NCBI GenBank assembly: GCA_025345505.1
Contig: JANVCC010000027.1
Coordinates: 1,625,847 to 1,689,846, forward strand
Direction: 5' to 3'
Source of the DNA: Todiramphus chloris collaris
Lineage: Eukaryota > Chordata > Aves > Coraciiformes > Alcedinidae
DNA length: 64,000 nt
Position numbers and translations under genes: made by a program. This document shows, piece by piece, positions 52,561-64,000 of this stretch. Below the pieces are notes generated by a model. The model did no database searches, was not told the origin of the DNA, and was given only the letters and a program-made list of their open reading frames with translations. Position 1 is the stretch's first letter; the number at the start of each line of letters is the position of its first letter.

Positions 52561-53134
52561 ATGTCCCCAGAGCCCTGCAGCAACGGCAAGTGGCAGGATG
52601 AATAATGTTCTTACCATGTTCCGTGGAGCTCCTCAGCCTGCGTGACGCAGCAGCAGCCGTCTGGGCTGTTCTACCTCCCTTCCTGTTACTCACACAGCCA
52701 CTGACTCATTCGCACGTTGCTGGCCAATGCTATTCCAGCTTGGCTTCCTCAAAGAAGGCACCTCTGAGGAGAGTGGCTGGGTTTCAGAAGGTGCTGAGGA
52801 GTCCCTGCTGCCAAGCAGAGACAGATGTGCAGTTTCTGGCCTGCGTTTTTGGCTGTAATTGCAAACTTTGGGAGCATCATCATCGAAATTGGAAACTGGT
52901 CTTTTTTTTTGGTTTTTTCATCCGTTGGGGCTGAGCTGAGTGTGCTGCGAACAGCCCAGACCAACCCAGCCAGGATGCTGCTCAGCAGGATGGTCCCAGC
53001 CCATGGCAGAGCTGTCTCTGGGGGGCAGACCAGAGTGAAACTGGTGCTGACAGGATAAAGAATGTGGTGGATGTGTGGGGAGGTGTCTGCTGGGTGAGAT
53101 TAGTGCTTCTGGCATGCTCACAGCCCAGCAGCCA
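52561..53134. other. Intergenic gap
   Basis: Unassigned; a T/G run lies near 52902-52917. Confidence 0.45.
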
Positions 53135-53752
53135 CTGGCACCCTGGGCTGCACCCCAGCAGCGTGGGCAGCAGGGGAGGGGGGGATCCTGCCCCTCTGCT
53201 CCCAGGGCTCTGGGGAGAGAGAGAGACCCCCCGGCAGTGCTGGGGCCAGCTCGGGAGTGCTCAGCACAGGGGAGACAGGGACCTGTTGGAGTGGGGCCAG
53301 AGGAGCCCCAGCAGTGATGGGAGGGCTGGAACCCCTCTGCTGGGAGGCCAGGCTGGGAAAGATGGGGTGGTTCAGCCTGGAGAAAAGAAGGCTCCAGGGA
53401 GACGTTCTTTGGGGCCTTTCGGGACTTCAAGGGACCTGTCAGAAAGATGGGGGCAGACTTTTTGAGCAGGGCCTGTTGGGACAGGACAAGGGGGGATGGG
53501 TTTAAACTAAGAGGAGATTCAGACTGGAGAGAAGGAAGAAATTGTTGACGCTCAGGGTGGTGAGAGCCTGGCCCAGGCTGCCCAGAGAAGTGGTCACTGC
53601 CCCACCCCTGGCACCATCCCAGGTGAGGTTGGCTGGGGCTCTGAGCACCCTGCTCTAGGTGCAGATGGCCCTGCTCCCTGCAGCAGGGTTGGACCAGATG
53701 ACCTTGAAGGGTCCCTTCCCACGCAAACCAGACTGTGATTCTGCATGATGCA
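53135..53752 (+). mobile_element. CR1 LINE 3' ~620 bp, sense
   Basis: It begins near gggctgcaccccagcagcgt and passes through gacctgttggagtggggcca, gttcagcctggagaaaagaa, gttgggacaggacaaggggg and gatgaccttgaagggtccc. It ends at cagactgtgattctgcatg. It forms an inverted pair with the 60405 copy. Confidence 0.93.
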
Positions 53753-56274
53753 TGTTGGAGAAGGAAACTGATGGGAGCGACGGGAGCCAATAAACAGCCT
53801 CTTGTACAGGAGACTTTTAAATTCTCCATTTCATAAGAAGCAGCCATTGTTTGGGGCCAACCTCAGAAACGCCCACCTCAGAGAGCTGCTCTCCACGCTG
53901 ACGATGACCAGATGTTTAGTCACATCTGACTAACCTCTGTTTCACAGGCTCAGGCTTTTCCTGTGCTCTGGGCCAAACCCAGAGCTCACGGGTGTGATGG
54001 AAGGTCTCCAGGGGATGCGGGGGCTTTGAGATGTTGTCAGAGCTCTGAGGTTGTTCGTATAAATATTGGAAAGCCTTTCTCCGGCAGCTCGCACTGTGTG
54101 TTGAGCGCTGCACGCTTCTGGGCTTTGAAAACCCATCAGATGTAGACATCAAAAAGAAACCCCAGCATTGTGAGTGGCACTGGAGTGACACCTGGGGACA
54201 GGGAAAGAGAGGATTTAAAGAGCTGAGCTCATGCTACTTGCATTACCTCTTGAATACATTTCTCCTCCTCTCTTCTCCAGAGAAGTCTCAGTGGGCACCA
54301 TGGAGGCAGCTGTTTCAGATATGAGCCGATGGCTTTATGTGCTGACTTCAGGAAAATGAAAGGCTGGCCCTTTGCTTTCTGGCCCAAAGCACATCCCGTG
54401 ACTGTGCTTGGGATTTAGGGATGATTTGCCACAGCTTTTGATTGTCAGTCTGGACTGATTCTGATGTGGCTTTGTTACCTCAGGAGAGCTGTCTCCAATG
54501 TGAGCTCCACAGCCTGAGCGTGAAGTCCAGAGAGGCAGCAGGTCTCCTTCATGTCTCTAACTGAGAAGAGCAGAGCTGGCCAGCTGGTGGCACGGGGACA
54601 ATTGCCAGCTTTGTCTCCCGGTGATAGTGAGTTACCACACCAGTAAGTGTTTCCAAAAATCCCTTTCCACCCAGCAACACTCTGGCTGGTGGAAGTGGCT
54701 CTGAGGGAGGATCTGTATCCAGATGTGGATTCATCTCCGTTATGGTCTGATCTGCATGGTGATTGATCCTCAGCAGGATGGACATTGAGTTTCATGCCTC
54801 GGTTGCCTCCTGGTCAGCATGGCGTGATTGGCTTGGGCTCAGAGCTTGCCAAGGATATTTCTCTGGCATCTGTCAGATTTATTGTGTTTTCACTCATCCC
54901 ATGGTGCCTCCTGTGACCTCTTCAAAGCGATAGTGTGTCTTGGTGTCCCTTTGACAACTGGCCAATGTGTAGGTGCTTCCTGGATATTTTAGCACAGAAC
55001 TTCAGTACCTAAATTTCTCCTATAACTCCTCATCTACAAAGCCCTCAAATATTTCCCCTTTCTTTTACCCCCATCTTTTCCCCACCATGTTCTCCTCTTT
55101 TGCTACCTATTGTACCAAGGTTCAGCAGAGTCAGTGGAAGGCTTGTCTGGAGCCTCTGCAAGGCCTGGGTTTGTTGTTACTCTTCATCCACCACAGGAGA
55201 GTCCTTAAACTCTTAGACAGCACACACGTGCACCAAACAGCACCTTCAATTCCTTCCCTTTCTATTGACCTCCAATTGAGATGATTTTGGGAGTGGGGCA
55301 TACGAGCTTTTTGGAACCCCCATGTGTGTTCCAGAATTGCAACCTACAGCTGGTTTCCCATGTCTGGGAGCTCCAACTGTGGAGTGATGAGCAGAAAACC
55401 CTCAGCTGCTCCACGTAGATGAAGGTGTCTGGTGTCTCCAGGTAAGCTAAGAAAAGCTTTAGGAGGTCAATAAATAGCCATCTGTTAGGGAAACTTGGGG
55501 TGGAAATCTTCGTGGTGGTGAATGAATCACAAACTTGTGGACTACCCGGTGTTCTTCTCTAAGAAAACAAACAATTTGTTGCCAATCTGGACAAAGAGCG
55601 GTTTTTTTGAGCAGGACTTCTTCTAAGCCAATGATGACAGCATGTCTCATCCCAGGTTGTTAGAAGAAATCCTACATTCAATTCATCTCTCTCAACAGAC
55701 TGCCTACTCATCTGCTGGGAGCAGAAATGATAGTTAATGCTTTGTACTGGTTTTCCCTCACAGTATTTCACGTAACAGTACCGGCACTGATGACTTGCAC
55801 CGGTGCGTCCTAAATCAAAACCGTAGAAGCAACATCCTGCTGTTGCCTGTGATGCCAACAGGATGTAAAAGGCTGGTTGTTGCTCTCCTGGCAAGCTCTT
55901 TAAGGTTCTTTGGTCTGCCTGATCTCAGGAGCATCAGGGCCCTCTCTTGTTACCAGGCAGTGATTCCACATGGACCAAAACACAAGCATTGTACAATACC
56001 AAAGCTTGCAGACAGCACAAGTGGAAAGTGATCTCTGTGCACTTGATCTGCTGGTTGATCAGTGTTCCTCTGGGACAGATAAAGCTGTCTTGTAGGTCTG
56101 GCCTGGCCGCTTGCCTGCTCCTAGCAGAGGGGAAAGGAGCCATCAGTATCTGTTTGGTTTCCACTGACTTCTGACTTTACCCGTATCCCGTGGACAAGGA
56201 GCCCTTTGTGCACCCCTGATGTTAACCATGGTAGGATGAGGCATTAGTTTTGCTCCTCCCTACTTCCAGGCAAA
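53753..56274. other. Intergenic sequence, no gene recognised
   Basis: 2.5 kb without a recognised repeat, exon or RNA. Scattered open frames (for example 54973-55284 and minus 55559-55894) show no domain. Confidence 0.5.
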
Positions 56275-56672
56275 TGAGGAGTGGCTGAGGGAACTGGAGT
56301 TTTTCAGCTTGGAGGAAAGGAGGCTCAAGGGAGACATTCTGGCTCTCAACAGCTCCCTGGGAGGAGGTTAAAGCCAGGTGGGGTTGGGCTCTGATCCCAA
56401 GGAACGAGCAACAGGGACAAGAGGAAACAACATGAAGTTGCATCAGAGGAGGTTTAGGTTGGAGCTGAGGAACAATTTCTTCCCCTCCAGGGTTGCCCAG
56501 GGCTGCCCAGGGCAGCGGTGGAGTCCCCATGATCCCTGGAGGGGTTTCCAAGCCATGGAGCTTGTGGTGCTGAGGGACATGGGTTAGTGGTGCCCTGGCA
56601 GTGCTGGGGGAACGGTTGGACTCCATGATCTTGAAAGGTCTCTTCCAACCTAAACGATTCAATGATTCTATG
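56275..56672 (+). mobile_element. CR1-like LINE fragment, sense
   Basis: It runs from aggagtggctgagggaactg to ctaaacgattcaatgattct, with gtttaggttggagctgagga and ctgagggacatgggttagtgg between. Same subfamily as 34448 and 37300, and it retains the 3' tail. Confidence 0.9.
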
Positions 56673-57414
56673 GAAGTTTCTTTTTGTGGGGCAGAAGGAG
56701 AGTAGGTTTGGTGAGGCCCACATGTTGGGATGCCCACAGCTCCCTCAGCCCTGTCAGGGGGCAATGCATCAGTTGGTGTCACACGTAGCTCTCCATTTCT
56801 CCCTGTGTGTCTTCCTTAAGAAGCAGCTTCTCTGTCTTATCACTGTCAGCAAAAAATCAGGAGCCATTGGTGTTTTCTAGCTGGGCAGGCATGGAAGCTG
56901 GGGCTTGACCACAGTGCCATAAGGGGACAGTGCGTCCTCCCTCCCAGTGTTTAAAATAGGTTGATTTGAACACGGGAACAGATTAAGGCACTGTGGGTGT
57001 TTAAACTTTCAGGATGATTGATCTCCCCTCGGAGAGAGGCAGATGGTACTGTGATGAATTCCAGATCCTTTCAATTGAGCATCTCCAGGGAAAGCTTTAC
57101 GGACCAGGCTCGGGGAGGGAGGGTGCTCTTAATTTAATTATTTAGAAAGAAAATGTACAATTTCAAATTAAATCCTCTTGGCTCATAAACAGTAACTCTA
57201 AAAATGGACTCAGTTGAGAATAAACTGCCTGTGCCTCTCTAAGACGTGGGCCAGGAGAAGGGGTCTCAGCTCACAGACCACCGAAGGCCTTAGAAAAGCT
57301 TGCAGTGCGTTGGACTTTGTGCCATGGTTTGACCCAAGTGCTGCTGCATGGCTCCTGAAGGGAGCCCAGGTCACCTTTATGATGGCCACTGCCAGCTCCT
57401 GGGCTCTGGAGAGC
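56673..57414. other. Intergenic sequence with an AT-rich block
   Basis: The part at about 57000-57200 is AT-rich and of CNE-like composition (cttaatttaattatttagaa). The rest is unassigned. Confidence 0.45.
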
Positions 57415-57640
57415 TCCTGGGGAGGTTTAGGTTGGACATGAGGAAAAAACTTGTTCTCTGAAAGGGTTGTTAAGTCCTGTCCCAGGCTGCCCAGGGCAGT
57501 GGTGGAGTCCCCATCCCTGAAGGGGTTTCAAAGCCTTGGAGATGTGGTGCTGAGGGACATGGTTTAGTGGTGACCTGGCAGTGCTGGGTTAATGGTTGAC
57601 CTTGATGATCTTAAAGGTCTTTTCCAATCAAAATGAAAGT
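57415..57640 (+). mobile_element. CR1-like LINE fragment, sense
   Basis: It starts ctggggaggtttaggttgga, continues ccaggctgcccagggcagtg, and ends near gatgatcttaaaggtctttt. The tail is degenerate. It belongs to the 56275 subfamily. Confidence 0.85.
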
Positions 57641-58331
57641 AATCCAGTGACTGTACTGGAGCTATTAGCCCAGTAACCCCACAACAGGGCTGCTGCTTGA
57701 TGAGCTATCATTGATCTTCACCAGTAAAAAGCAACGAGCCAAGCTCAGCAGCTTCCCAAACACATCCCACCTCTCTGCAAGCTTCTTCAGGATGCCTGCC
57801 TCAACTGCTGCAGGTAGTTGAAGGTTGTTGCAGGTTTACTGTGTTGCCTGCTTTTGGCAGCATCTGCAGTACCTCCAGGCAAAGATGCCTGTTGATTGTT
57901 AAAGCACTGTCTAAGCACAGCACAGAAAAAGCCCTGTAGAATGGAGTATTTCACTAAAGTGTTTTGGAGTTTTTTTTAAATAAGAAGGCTTTTGGTTGGC
58001 CTCTGAAACTCAAATCCCATTGGAAAGTGATACTAAGTTTCTATCTATGTTTCCTCCATAAATCAAGTCTCGGAGCTTTTTGTTACTTTGCTTTCACCCT
58101 GTGGTGTCCTTGCAGTGCCGCTGCAGAGGATTTAGCTGCTGTCCCAGATCCTGGATCCTGGGTCATCGGTGCTGACGGCTCCATCTCCACGAGCATGTCT
58201 TCTGAGTCGCGGCGCTTGTGCCGCACAAACCTTCTGGCAAACCAACCTCGTTGGCTTCGTGGCAGGCTGGGAAAAATGCTGGTGAGTAACAAAATGAATT
58301 TCCACTAGCTGCCAGTTGGTCTTTGCTGGGG
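57641..58331. other. Intergenic gap
   Basis: Unassigned, 0.7 kb. Confidence 0.45.
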
Positions 58332-58545
58332 TCACAGAGAATCCCAGCATGGTGGGGGTTGGAAGGGCCCTCTGGAGATGATCTGGTGCCACCCCCCTGC
58401 TCCAGCAGGGTCACCCAGAGCAGGGGGCCCAGGGTCACAGTGTCCACACAGGTTTGGAATCTTTCCAGAGCAGGAGACTCCACAGCCTCTCTGGGCAGCC
58501 TGGGCCAGGCTCTGCCACCCTCACACCAAAGAAGTTTCTCCTGGT
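58332..58545 (-). mobile_element. CR1 LINE 3' fragment, antisense
   Basis: It begins tcacagagaatcccagcatg, then gatgatctggtgccacccc and gcctctctgggcagcctgg. Sister of 52288. Confidence 0.92.
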
Positions 58546-58576
58546 ACCATTGACTTTGGTTTTTGCTTTACCCAGG

Positions 58577-58620
58577 CATCACAGAATCATTTAGGTTGGA
58601 AAAGACCTTTAGAGGTCCTT
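58577..58620 (-). mobile_element. CR1 3' end stub, antisense
   Basis: Only about 44 bp: catcacagaatcatttaggt followed by tggaaaagacctttagagg. The tail of a different CR1 subfamily, 30 bp beyond the previous copy. Confidence 0.75.
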
Positions 58621-60404
58621 GCTTTGGGCAAGGAGGAAATAGGAATAGAAGGTGGAGGAGACAGCATCGCTCCCCGTGTGTCTGTCGCCCAGCCTGCTCG
58701 GGTGACACCCAGGGGTGCCTGCCTCTGCTGGGGCTGCTGCTGGAAGCCACTACATCCCAGACCTTTGGGAACAGCTCCTCTGGGGCTCAGTCCTTTTAGC
58801 ACTAACAGCCAGGCATCTGATGAGCCATTTTCAACAGGAGGAAATCCCACTGTGAGGTTTTTTGCCACGGGTGAAATGGGAACACCTCTGTCTTGGTGGT
58901 ACCCAGCTGCAGAGCCTGGCACTGCCCGCACCAGCGAGGGAGGATTTTCCAGTGAGCTGGCACAGGATGGGCTGGAGTGATTTCTGATTTCACTCCTGAC
59001 ACCCCCTCCCCTTCATCACGCATGCATAATTTAGCAAGAATAATGAGCCCAATCATCATGTCTGCTGTGATACCCCAGCTGATGAAGTGGCCTATCATCT
59101 CTGTGGCAGCCCACGCATCCCGGTGTGAGCAGCGCTTGGCATGTCTTGGCTTTATACCGAGAGCACCAAAACTTCTGAGAGGATTTATGTTGCTGTTCTC
59201 CTTGCATTTGATGTGAAATTTATGCTAATGCGTTTCAACTCTCTTGATGTTCCTGTCAATAGTCCAACTTTCACATCTTTGCCAGTGAGGAGCGAATCAA
59301 TTAGGCTCCTAAAACTTCACAGGCGCGATGATTTCAAAGCGGTTGCTCGTAAACACATTACTCAAGGAAAACTATTAGCAGAATATTCATGGTATGGGTT
59401 TATCTTCCAGAAGGAAACAATTCAGGCTTAAATATCTCTATGTGCCTGATCTGCCATGCTTTTGGGGCTTTGTAACCGCTATACGAGGGTCTGGCGTTGT
59501 ATAGAATTCGTCTTTTTGAAGCGAGAGATGAAACATCTGCCTAAATCCTGGATGCTACCGGTTTCTCTCTCTGCTTTGTTCAATGGCGACTGTGGTAATG
59601 ATCCCTTTTAAGGACAGGGTTTTAATAGAGGTGTGTATTACACCAGTGTTTTCCCGAAGGCACGCAGCGGAATTTACACTTAAATTCTCATTCCATTAAA
59701 AGCAGGATGACGTGAGCTCAACAGAAGCGGTCTTTCAGCGAGGACAAGTTCTCTGGGAGGAACCCAGCTGCAACGAGCAGGGTCACGGTGGAACTCCCAC
59801 CGCTTCGAGAAGAACTTGGGACAGCATTTGTGGGAGGCACAGTGCTGCTACATGCCTGTGAAGTTGCAGGGCATCCATTGCCCTTCCTCACGGTGAGCTG
59901 CAAAAATCCTTTTGGACCTCTTCTGAGTGAAGGCGACTCTGAATATTGAGATTTTGTGATAAGGCCTTTTTAGCGGGGTTTAAAAGCCTCTAAACCACCA
60001 GTGCTCTGATGAGCAGGGGAGGGGGAACCCCTGCAGTCTTATGCTCAGAGTCTCACCACTCTGCTGCTTCCTCTGTGCTGTTTTAGGACCCAGGAGGATC
60101 TTCTGGCCCTTTGGGCAGCAGTTGCTGGTGCTGGGCTGCATCCCAGCACATGACGCTGCGGAGCCTGTCCAGCCACTTCAGCCAGAAACAGCTGCTCTGC
60201 CATCTTTGGTCTCTCTGCTTTCAGAGGTAAGGTGTTTTTCTTCCAGATCGGTTCGGATGCCACCTTCAGAGCTTCTTCCCTGACTGAGAAGATGTTGTGA
60301 ATAAATGTGCCTCTGGCATTTCCAGCCTCGATAATATAGGGATGCCTCACGTGCCCCAAGTTACCGAATCAGAGCTTCACTGCTTTGTGCTGGGGAATTA
60401 TGGG
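58621..60404. other. Intergenic sequence with an AT-rich candidate conserved block
   Basis: GC-rich unassigned sequence to about 58990, then a CpG-poor, AT-rich non-repetitive block (58990-59450), then unassigned sequence. No gene is recognised. Confidence 0.45.
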
Positions 60405-60962
60405 ATCATAGAATCCTAGACTCGTTTGGGTGGGAAGGGACCCTTCAAGGTCATCTGGTCCAACCCCCCTGCAGTGAGCAGGGCCATCTGCAACTAGAGC
60501 AGGGTGCTCAGAGCCCCAGCCAACCAACCTCCCCTGCAGTGGTGCCAGGGATGGGGCAGCCACCACCTCTCTGGGCAGCCTGGGCCAGGCTCTCACCACC
60601 CTCAGCAGCAACAATTTCTCCCTTCTCTCCAGTCTGAATCTCCCTCCCTTAGTTTAAACCCATCCCCCCTTGGCCTGTCCCAACAGGCCCTGCTCAAAAC
60701 TCTGTCCCTATCTTTCTGAAGCGTTGAAAGGGCCATCAGAAGGTCTCCCTGGAACCTTCTTTTCTCCAGGCTGAACCCCCCCATCTCTCCCATCCTGGCC
60801 TCCCAGCAGAGGGGTTCCAGCCCTCCCAGCATTGCTGGGGCTCCTCTGGCCCCACTCCAACAGGTCCCTGTCTCCCCTGTGCTGAGCACTCCTGAGCTGA
60901 CCCCAGCACTGCGGGGGGGTCTCCCCAGAGCCCTGGGAGCAGAGGGGCAAGGCTGGATCCTT
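60405..60962 (-). mobile_element. CR1 LINE 3' ~560 bp, antisense
   Basis: It starts atcatagaatcctagactcg and proceeds through the reversed CR1 blocks to agccctgggagcagaggggc. Closely related to 53135 in the opposite orientation, about 6.7 kb away. Confidence 0.94.
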
Positions 60963-61709
60963 TGCCATTGTGCACGCTGTGGTGAAACACCATCGGGCAT
61001 CTCTGTCCCACACGCTGATGATGGCCAGGGGGCCAGCTGGCCTTTGGCAGGCAGCTGGGGGTGCCCTTGCAGCTCGTTGTTTGCAGCTCGCTGGCTTGTG
61101 CTGGGGATGCAGTTGGTCATTGCAAACACAGAAACTTCTCTGGAGAAAGTTGGGCAGGTTACGTCCTCCAAGTGTTAGGCTTGTGCCACGGGCTTGGTAA
61201 CAATGAACTTTGGTACGAATCTTGTTTTATTAAGAGCTATACATAACATTTCTGGGGTCCTGGTGTCAGCGTTAAGCTGCTTTCCCATGTTAATACCCCA
61301 TAAATAAAAACCTGACAACATATTCTTTATTCACAACCCTACGCAGGCTATTGCACAATGTCCTTGTTTCCTCCAGATGAGCTTTATTTTCTCTGATCTC
61401 TGACTCACCATGGCTGGACCCTGAGCAGCCAGGAGCTGGGTGTAAGCAGAAAACAGCCCCCTGGGAGGGGACAATGCCAGTGGTGGCCATGGCAGGGAGG
61501 GCTGTGCTGGCCCTGCTGGTGCTCACCACTCTGGCTACATGGGAGGAGGAGGAGGAGTGGGTCTCAGTGAAGTTTCTCCTGCACATCCACAGCAGTTGAT
61601 GGTGTGTGGTGGAAACAATGGGCAAGGGCAGTGATTCCTGTGTCAGAATAGCAGCTGATAGCTTAGGCTGGGCATCAGTGAAAGCTCAGCAGGGAGGGAA
61701 CATCTCCGC
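60963..61709. other. Intergenic gap
   Basis: Unassigned, 0.75 kb. Confidence 0.45.
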
Positions 61710-62052
61710 TCCAAGAAGGCAAATGATCTCCTGGGGTGCATAGAGTGCAGCCAGCAGGTTGAGGGAGGTTCTCCTCTTCTGCTCTGCCCTACAGAGGCCA
61801 TCTCTAGAGTATTGTGTCCAGTTCTGGGTTCCCCAGTGCAAGAGAGTCCAGCAGAGGCTGGAGGGGATGCTGAGGGGCCTGGAGCATCTCTGTGCCCAGG
61901 ACAGGCTGAGAGCCCTGGGGCTGTTCAGCTGGAGAAGAGCAGCCTGAGAGGGGAGCTGAGCAATGCTGAGCAAGAGCTAAAGGGCCCTGGGGGGCACAAG
62001 GATGGGGCCAGACTCTTGTCAGTTGTGCCCAATGACAAGGCAAGAGGCAAGA
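61710..62052 (+). mobile_element. CR1 LINE internal fragment, sense, lacking its 3' end
   Basis: It runs from ctccaagaaggcaaatgatc through tagagtattgtgtccagttc (the ORF2 C-terminal part, [11 protein letters not shown]) to gtgcccaatgacaaggcaag. Unlike the other copies it has no 3' UTR or tail, so it was truncated after insertion. Confidence 0.9.
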
Positions 62053-63509
62053 GAGCTCATCTCAGACTTAATAAGGGATTAGATTAAAATCAAGTTTCCC
62101 TTCTAATTCCTGCTTTTCGGGGGGCACGGGCAAATAAGCAGTCACCATATTGAAAGATTTCTTTAATACCAAGCCTGAGTGGAAGTAGGTCAACTGAAAA
62201 ATGAGTAAATTACACTTGCAAAAACTGCATTAGGAACTACGGCGCACATAAATCTAACTGCCACGTAGCAGAGGTCCTAACAAATTAGAAATTAAAGTTT
62301 TAGATCGAAAAGTTTTCAAGGCTGTGGTTGGCAAAGCCTTGGGGCTCTTTGCCTGCCCAGACGTTGCTCTTCCACCTTGCTCAGTGGGTTGCAGGAGCCT
62401 GTTTTCATCAGGGCTGTCTTTTTAGTGTGTGTGTTTTAAGGTTAGATTGTTCCATACAAACTTGGGTTTGGTGCTAGAAAGGGTTAATGATGCTGTCACT
62501 AGCAAAGCCCTGCTGGGAGGGGATGAGGAGTAGGCTCTCTTCTAAGGAGCAAAACCTGCAGCTTACCTTGGTAACCCAACCTTGCAACACTGCGGTCTGA
62601 CTATGCCCAGCCAGAAACCAGCAAATCTGTTTCTCAGAAGATGTTCTTTCGTCTTTAGCAAAAATTTTAAATACAGAGTCTCCAAGAAAAAACAAAACCA
62701 AGCCGTTTAATGCAAATATATTGAGTGAATTGTGATGACACATACCTGGAAAGAAGCATTTTAAAAAAGTAAGTATTGTTTTCTTGTTCTCAGGCTTGTA
62801 GTTTCTGTGCCAAACAACTTCAAAGTGCAGAAAATGACAATTTTTTTCCTCCTCTCCCTCTCCTCACACCCAATTTGAGTGTTGTTCTCTTTTCCCCAGT
62901 GTGGTTGGTTCCCAGGCATGCCTCCTCCTGTTAACACAGCATTTTGGGGCATTATTGCATATCCTGCTGAGACAGAGAAGGAAGAGGTAAGACTGGGTCA
63001 TGATGCAGAAGTCCTTCTGCATCCTCAGCAACACGGGGAGAAGCCACGGCCTGATGGAGGCTCTGTTTCTGAGCAAGCCCAGCATGTTTTCTGTGGGACT
63101 GGAGTGGAGGCACATGGTGATGAGGAGGAGACTAGGGCTGCACACCAAATACGGCCCATGCTGCCTGTGCGTTTTCATCCTTCCTTGCGTTGGGCTTTTC
63201 AGCCTTGTTCATGCAAAGAGCAGCGAGCAGTGCGCGCGTGTAGGATCCTAGGAAGAAATAAAACCCCTGCCCAGGAGCTTTGCGGTGGCCTGAGCTGCAG
63301 GAGGGGGCTTTGGCCAATTTATGGAGAGAGGTAAATGAATGGGAATATTCTCCAACTTGCAAAGGCTTTGCCACAGGAATCTTTCATGGGTCTGAAGCTC
63401 TTTGCCAGTGCACAAAGAGTCTTCAATCCCTGTGGATATACGTGGCAGATGGCTGTGCCTGTGTGTTCAAGGCATCTTTCAAAATCATGGCTGTGATAAG
63501 AACACTTGT
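62053..63509. other. Intergenic sequence, no gene recognised
   Basis: AT-richer at 62100-62320 (possible conserved noncoding DNA), then unassigned. Confidence 0.45.
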
Positions 63510-63828
63510 GGCTCATCAGAAAGATGGGGACGGACTTTTGAGCAGGGCCTCTTGGGACAGGACAAGAGGTGATGGGTTTCAACTGAAAGAGGGAGATTTA
63601 GACTGGAAAGAAGGGAGAAACTGTTGACGCTGAGTGTAGTGAGAGCCTGGCCCAGGCTGCCCAGAGAGGTGGTCACTGCCCCATCCCTGGCACCATCCCA
63701 GGGGAGGTTGGCCAGGGCTCTGAGCACCCTGCTCTAGTTGCAGATGGCCCTGCTCACTGCAGGGGGGTTGGGCTGGATGACCTTGAAGGGTCCTTTCCCA
63801 CCCAAACCAGTCTGGGATTCTATGTGAC
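63510..63828 (+). mobile_element. CR1 LINE 3' fragment, sense
   Basis: It begins gctcatcagaaagatgggga and runs to gtctgggattctatgtgac. Same subfamily as 53135 and 60405. Confidence 0.93.
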
Positions 63829-63915
63829 TTTAAACTGATGTTTTCTGTACTCCCATGTCCTGGTGCAGTGGGTCCTGCTTGCCTAATGGAACAGGATTGT
63901 GCTGGGGAAGACTTG

Positions 63916-63985
63916 CTTCTGCTTTCTTCTTCTTGCTTTCTTCTTCCTGCTTCTTTCTCTCTCTCTCTCTTTCTTCTTCTTCATT
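63916..63985. repeat. Pyrimidine-rich CTT/CT microsatellite
   Basis: About 70 bp of ttcttcttgctt-type words and a ctctctctctct run near the window's end. Confidence 0.8.
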
Positions 63986-64000
63986 TTATCACTTGGATTA

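Noticed and set aside
52918..53847. 309-codon minus-strand frame
   Set aside because: It is mostly the antisense of the CR1 copy at 53135-53752. The Pro/Ser/His-rich product is what a reversed CR1 gives.

Overview
This is vertebrate nuclear DNA, almost certainly from a bird. Long introns carry GT-AG splice sites, the spaces between genes are filled with 5'-truncated CR1 LINEs (the main avian retrotransposon), and one LTR resembles a common avian endogenous retrovirus LTR. There are no bacterial or organelle features, tRNA or rRNA genes, or CRISPR arrays that I can see.

Two protein-coding genes are present, both on the + strand. Positions 1-30700 hold the 3' part of CUL3 (cullin-3). It has 14 coding exons that encode residues 89-768 in human numbering, and every splice phase closes exactly (2043 nt, 680 codons plus stop). 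The first two coding exons lie upstream of the window. Positions 39100-42275 hold FAM124B, with two coding exons giving 448 residues and a clear poly(A) signal. The order CUL3 then FAM124B on the same strand matches the mammalian neighbourhood (human 2q36).

The CUL3 region is AT-richer and holds only three CR1 fragments, all antisense to the gene. It also has a three-copy 77-78 bp tandem repeat in intron 3 and a two-copy ~101 bp tandem duplication just before exon 7. The 8.5 kb between the genes is mostly unidentified sequence with three CR1 copies, a (CT)20 run and a G-rich purine minisatellite. From 42.3 to 64 kb there is no recognisable gene, only a CR1-dense gene desert in both orientations with a few AT-rich blocks that could be regulatory.

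The observations most worth checking are: (1) a 78-nt, stop-free, phase-0 candidate cassette exon in CUL3 intron 3 that would put 26 residues between M126 and D127, next to the BTB-adaptor-binding helix; (2) an inverted pair of a 93-bp non-CR1 segment attached to a CR1 3' end, with one copy abutting another CR1 tail, which looks like 3' transduction or a template-switch inverted duplication; and (3) exon-like segments between CUL3 and FAM124B that could be upstream noncoding exons or a lncRNA. I found no clear sign of a wholly new biological system.
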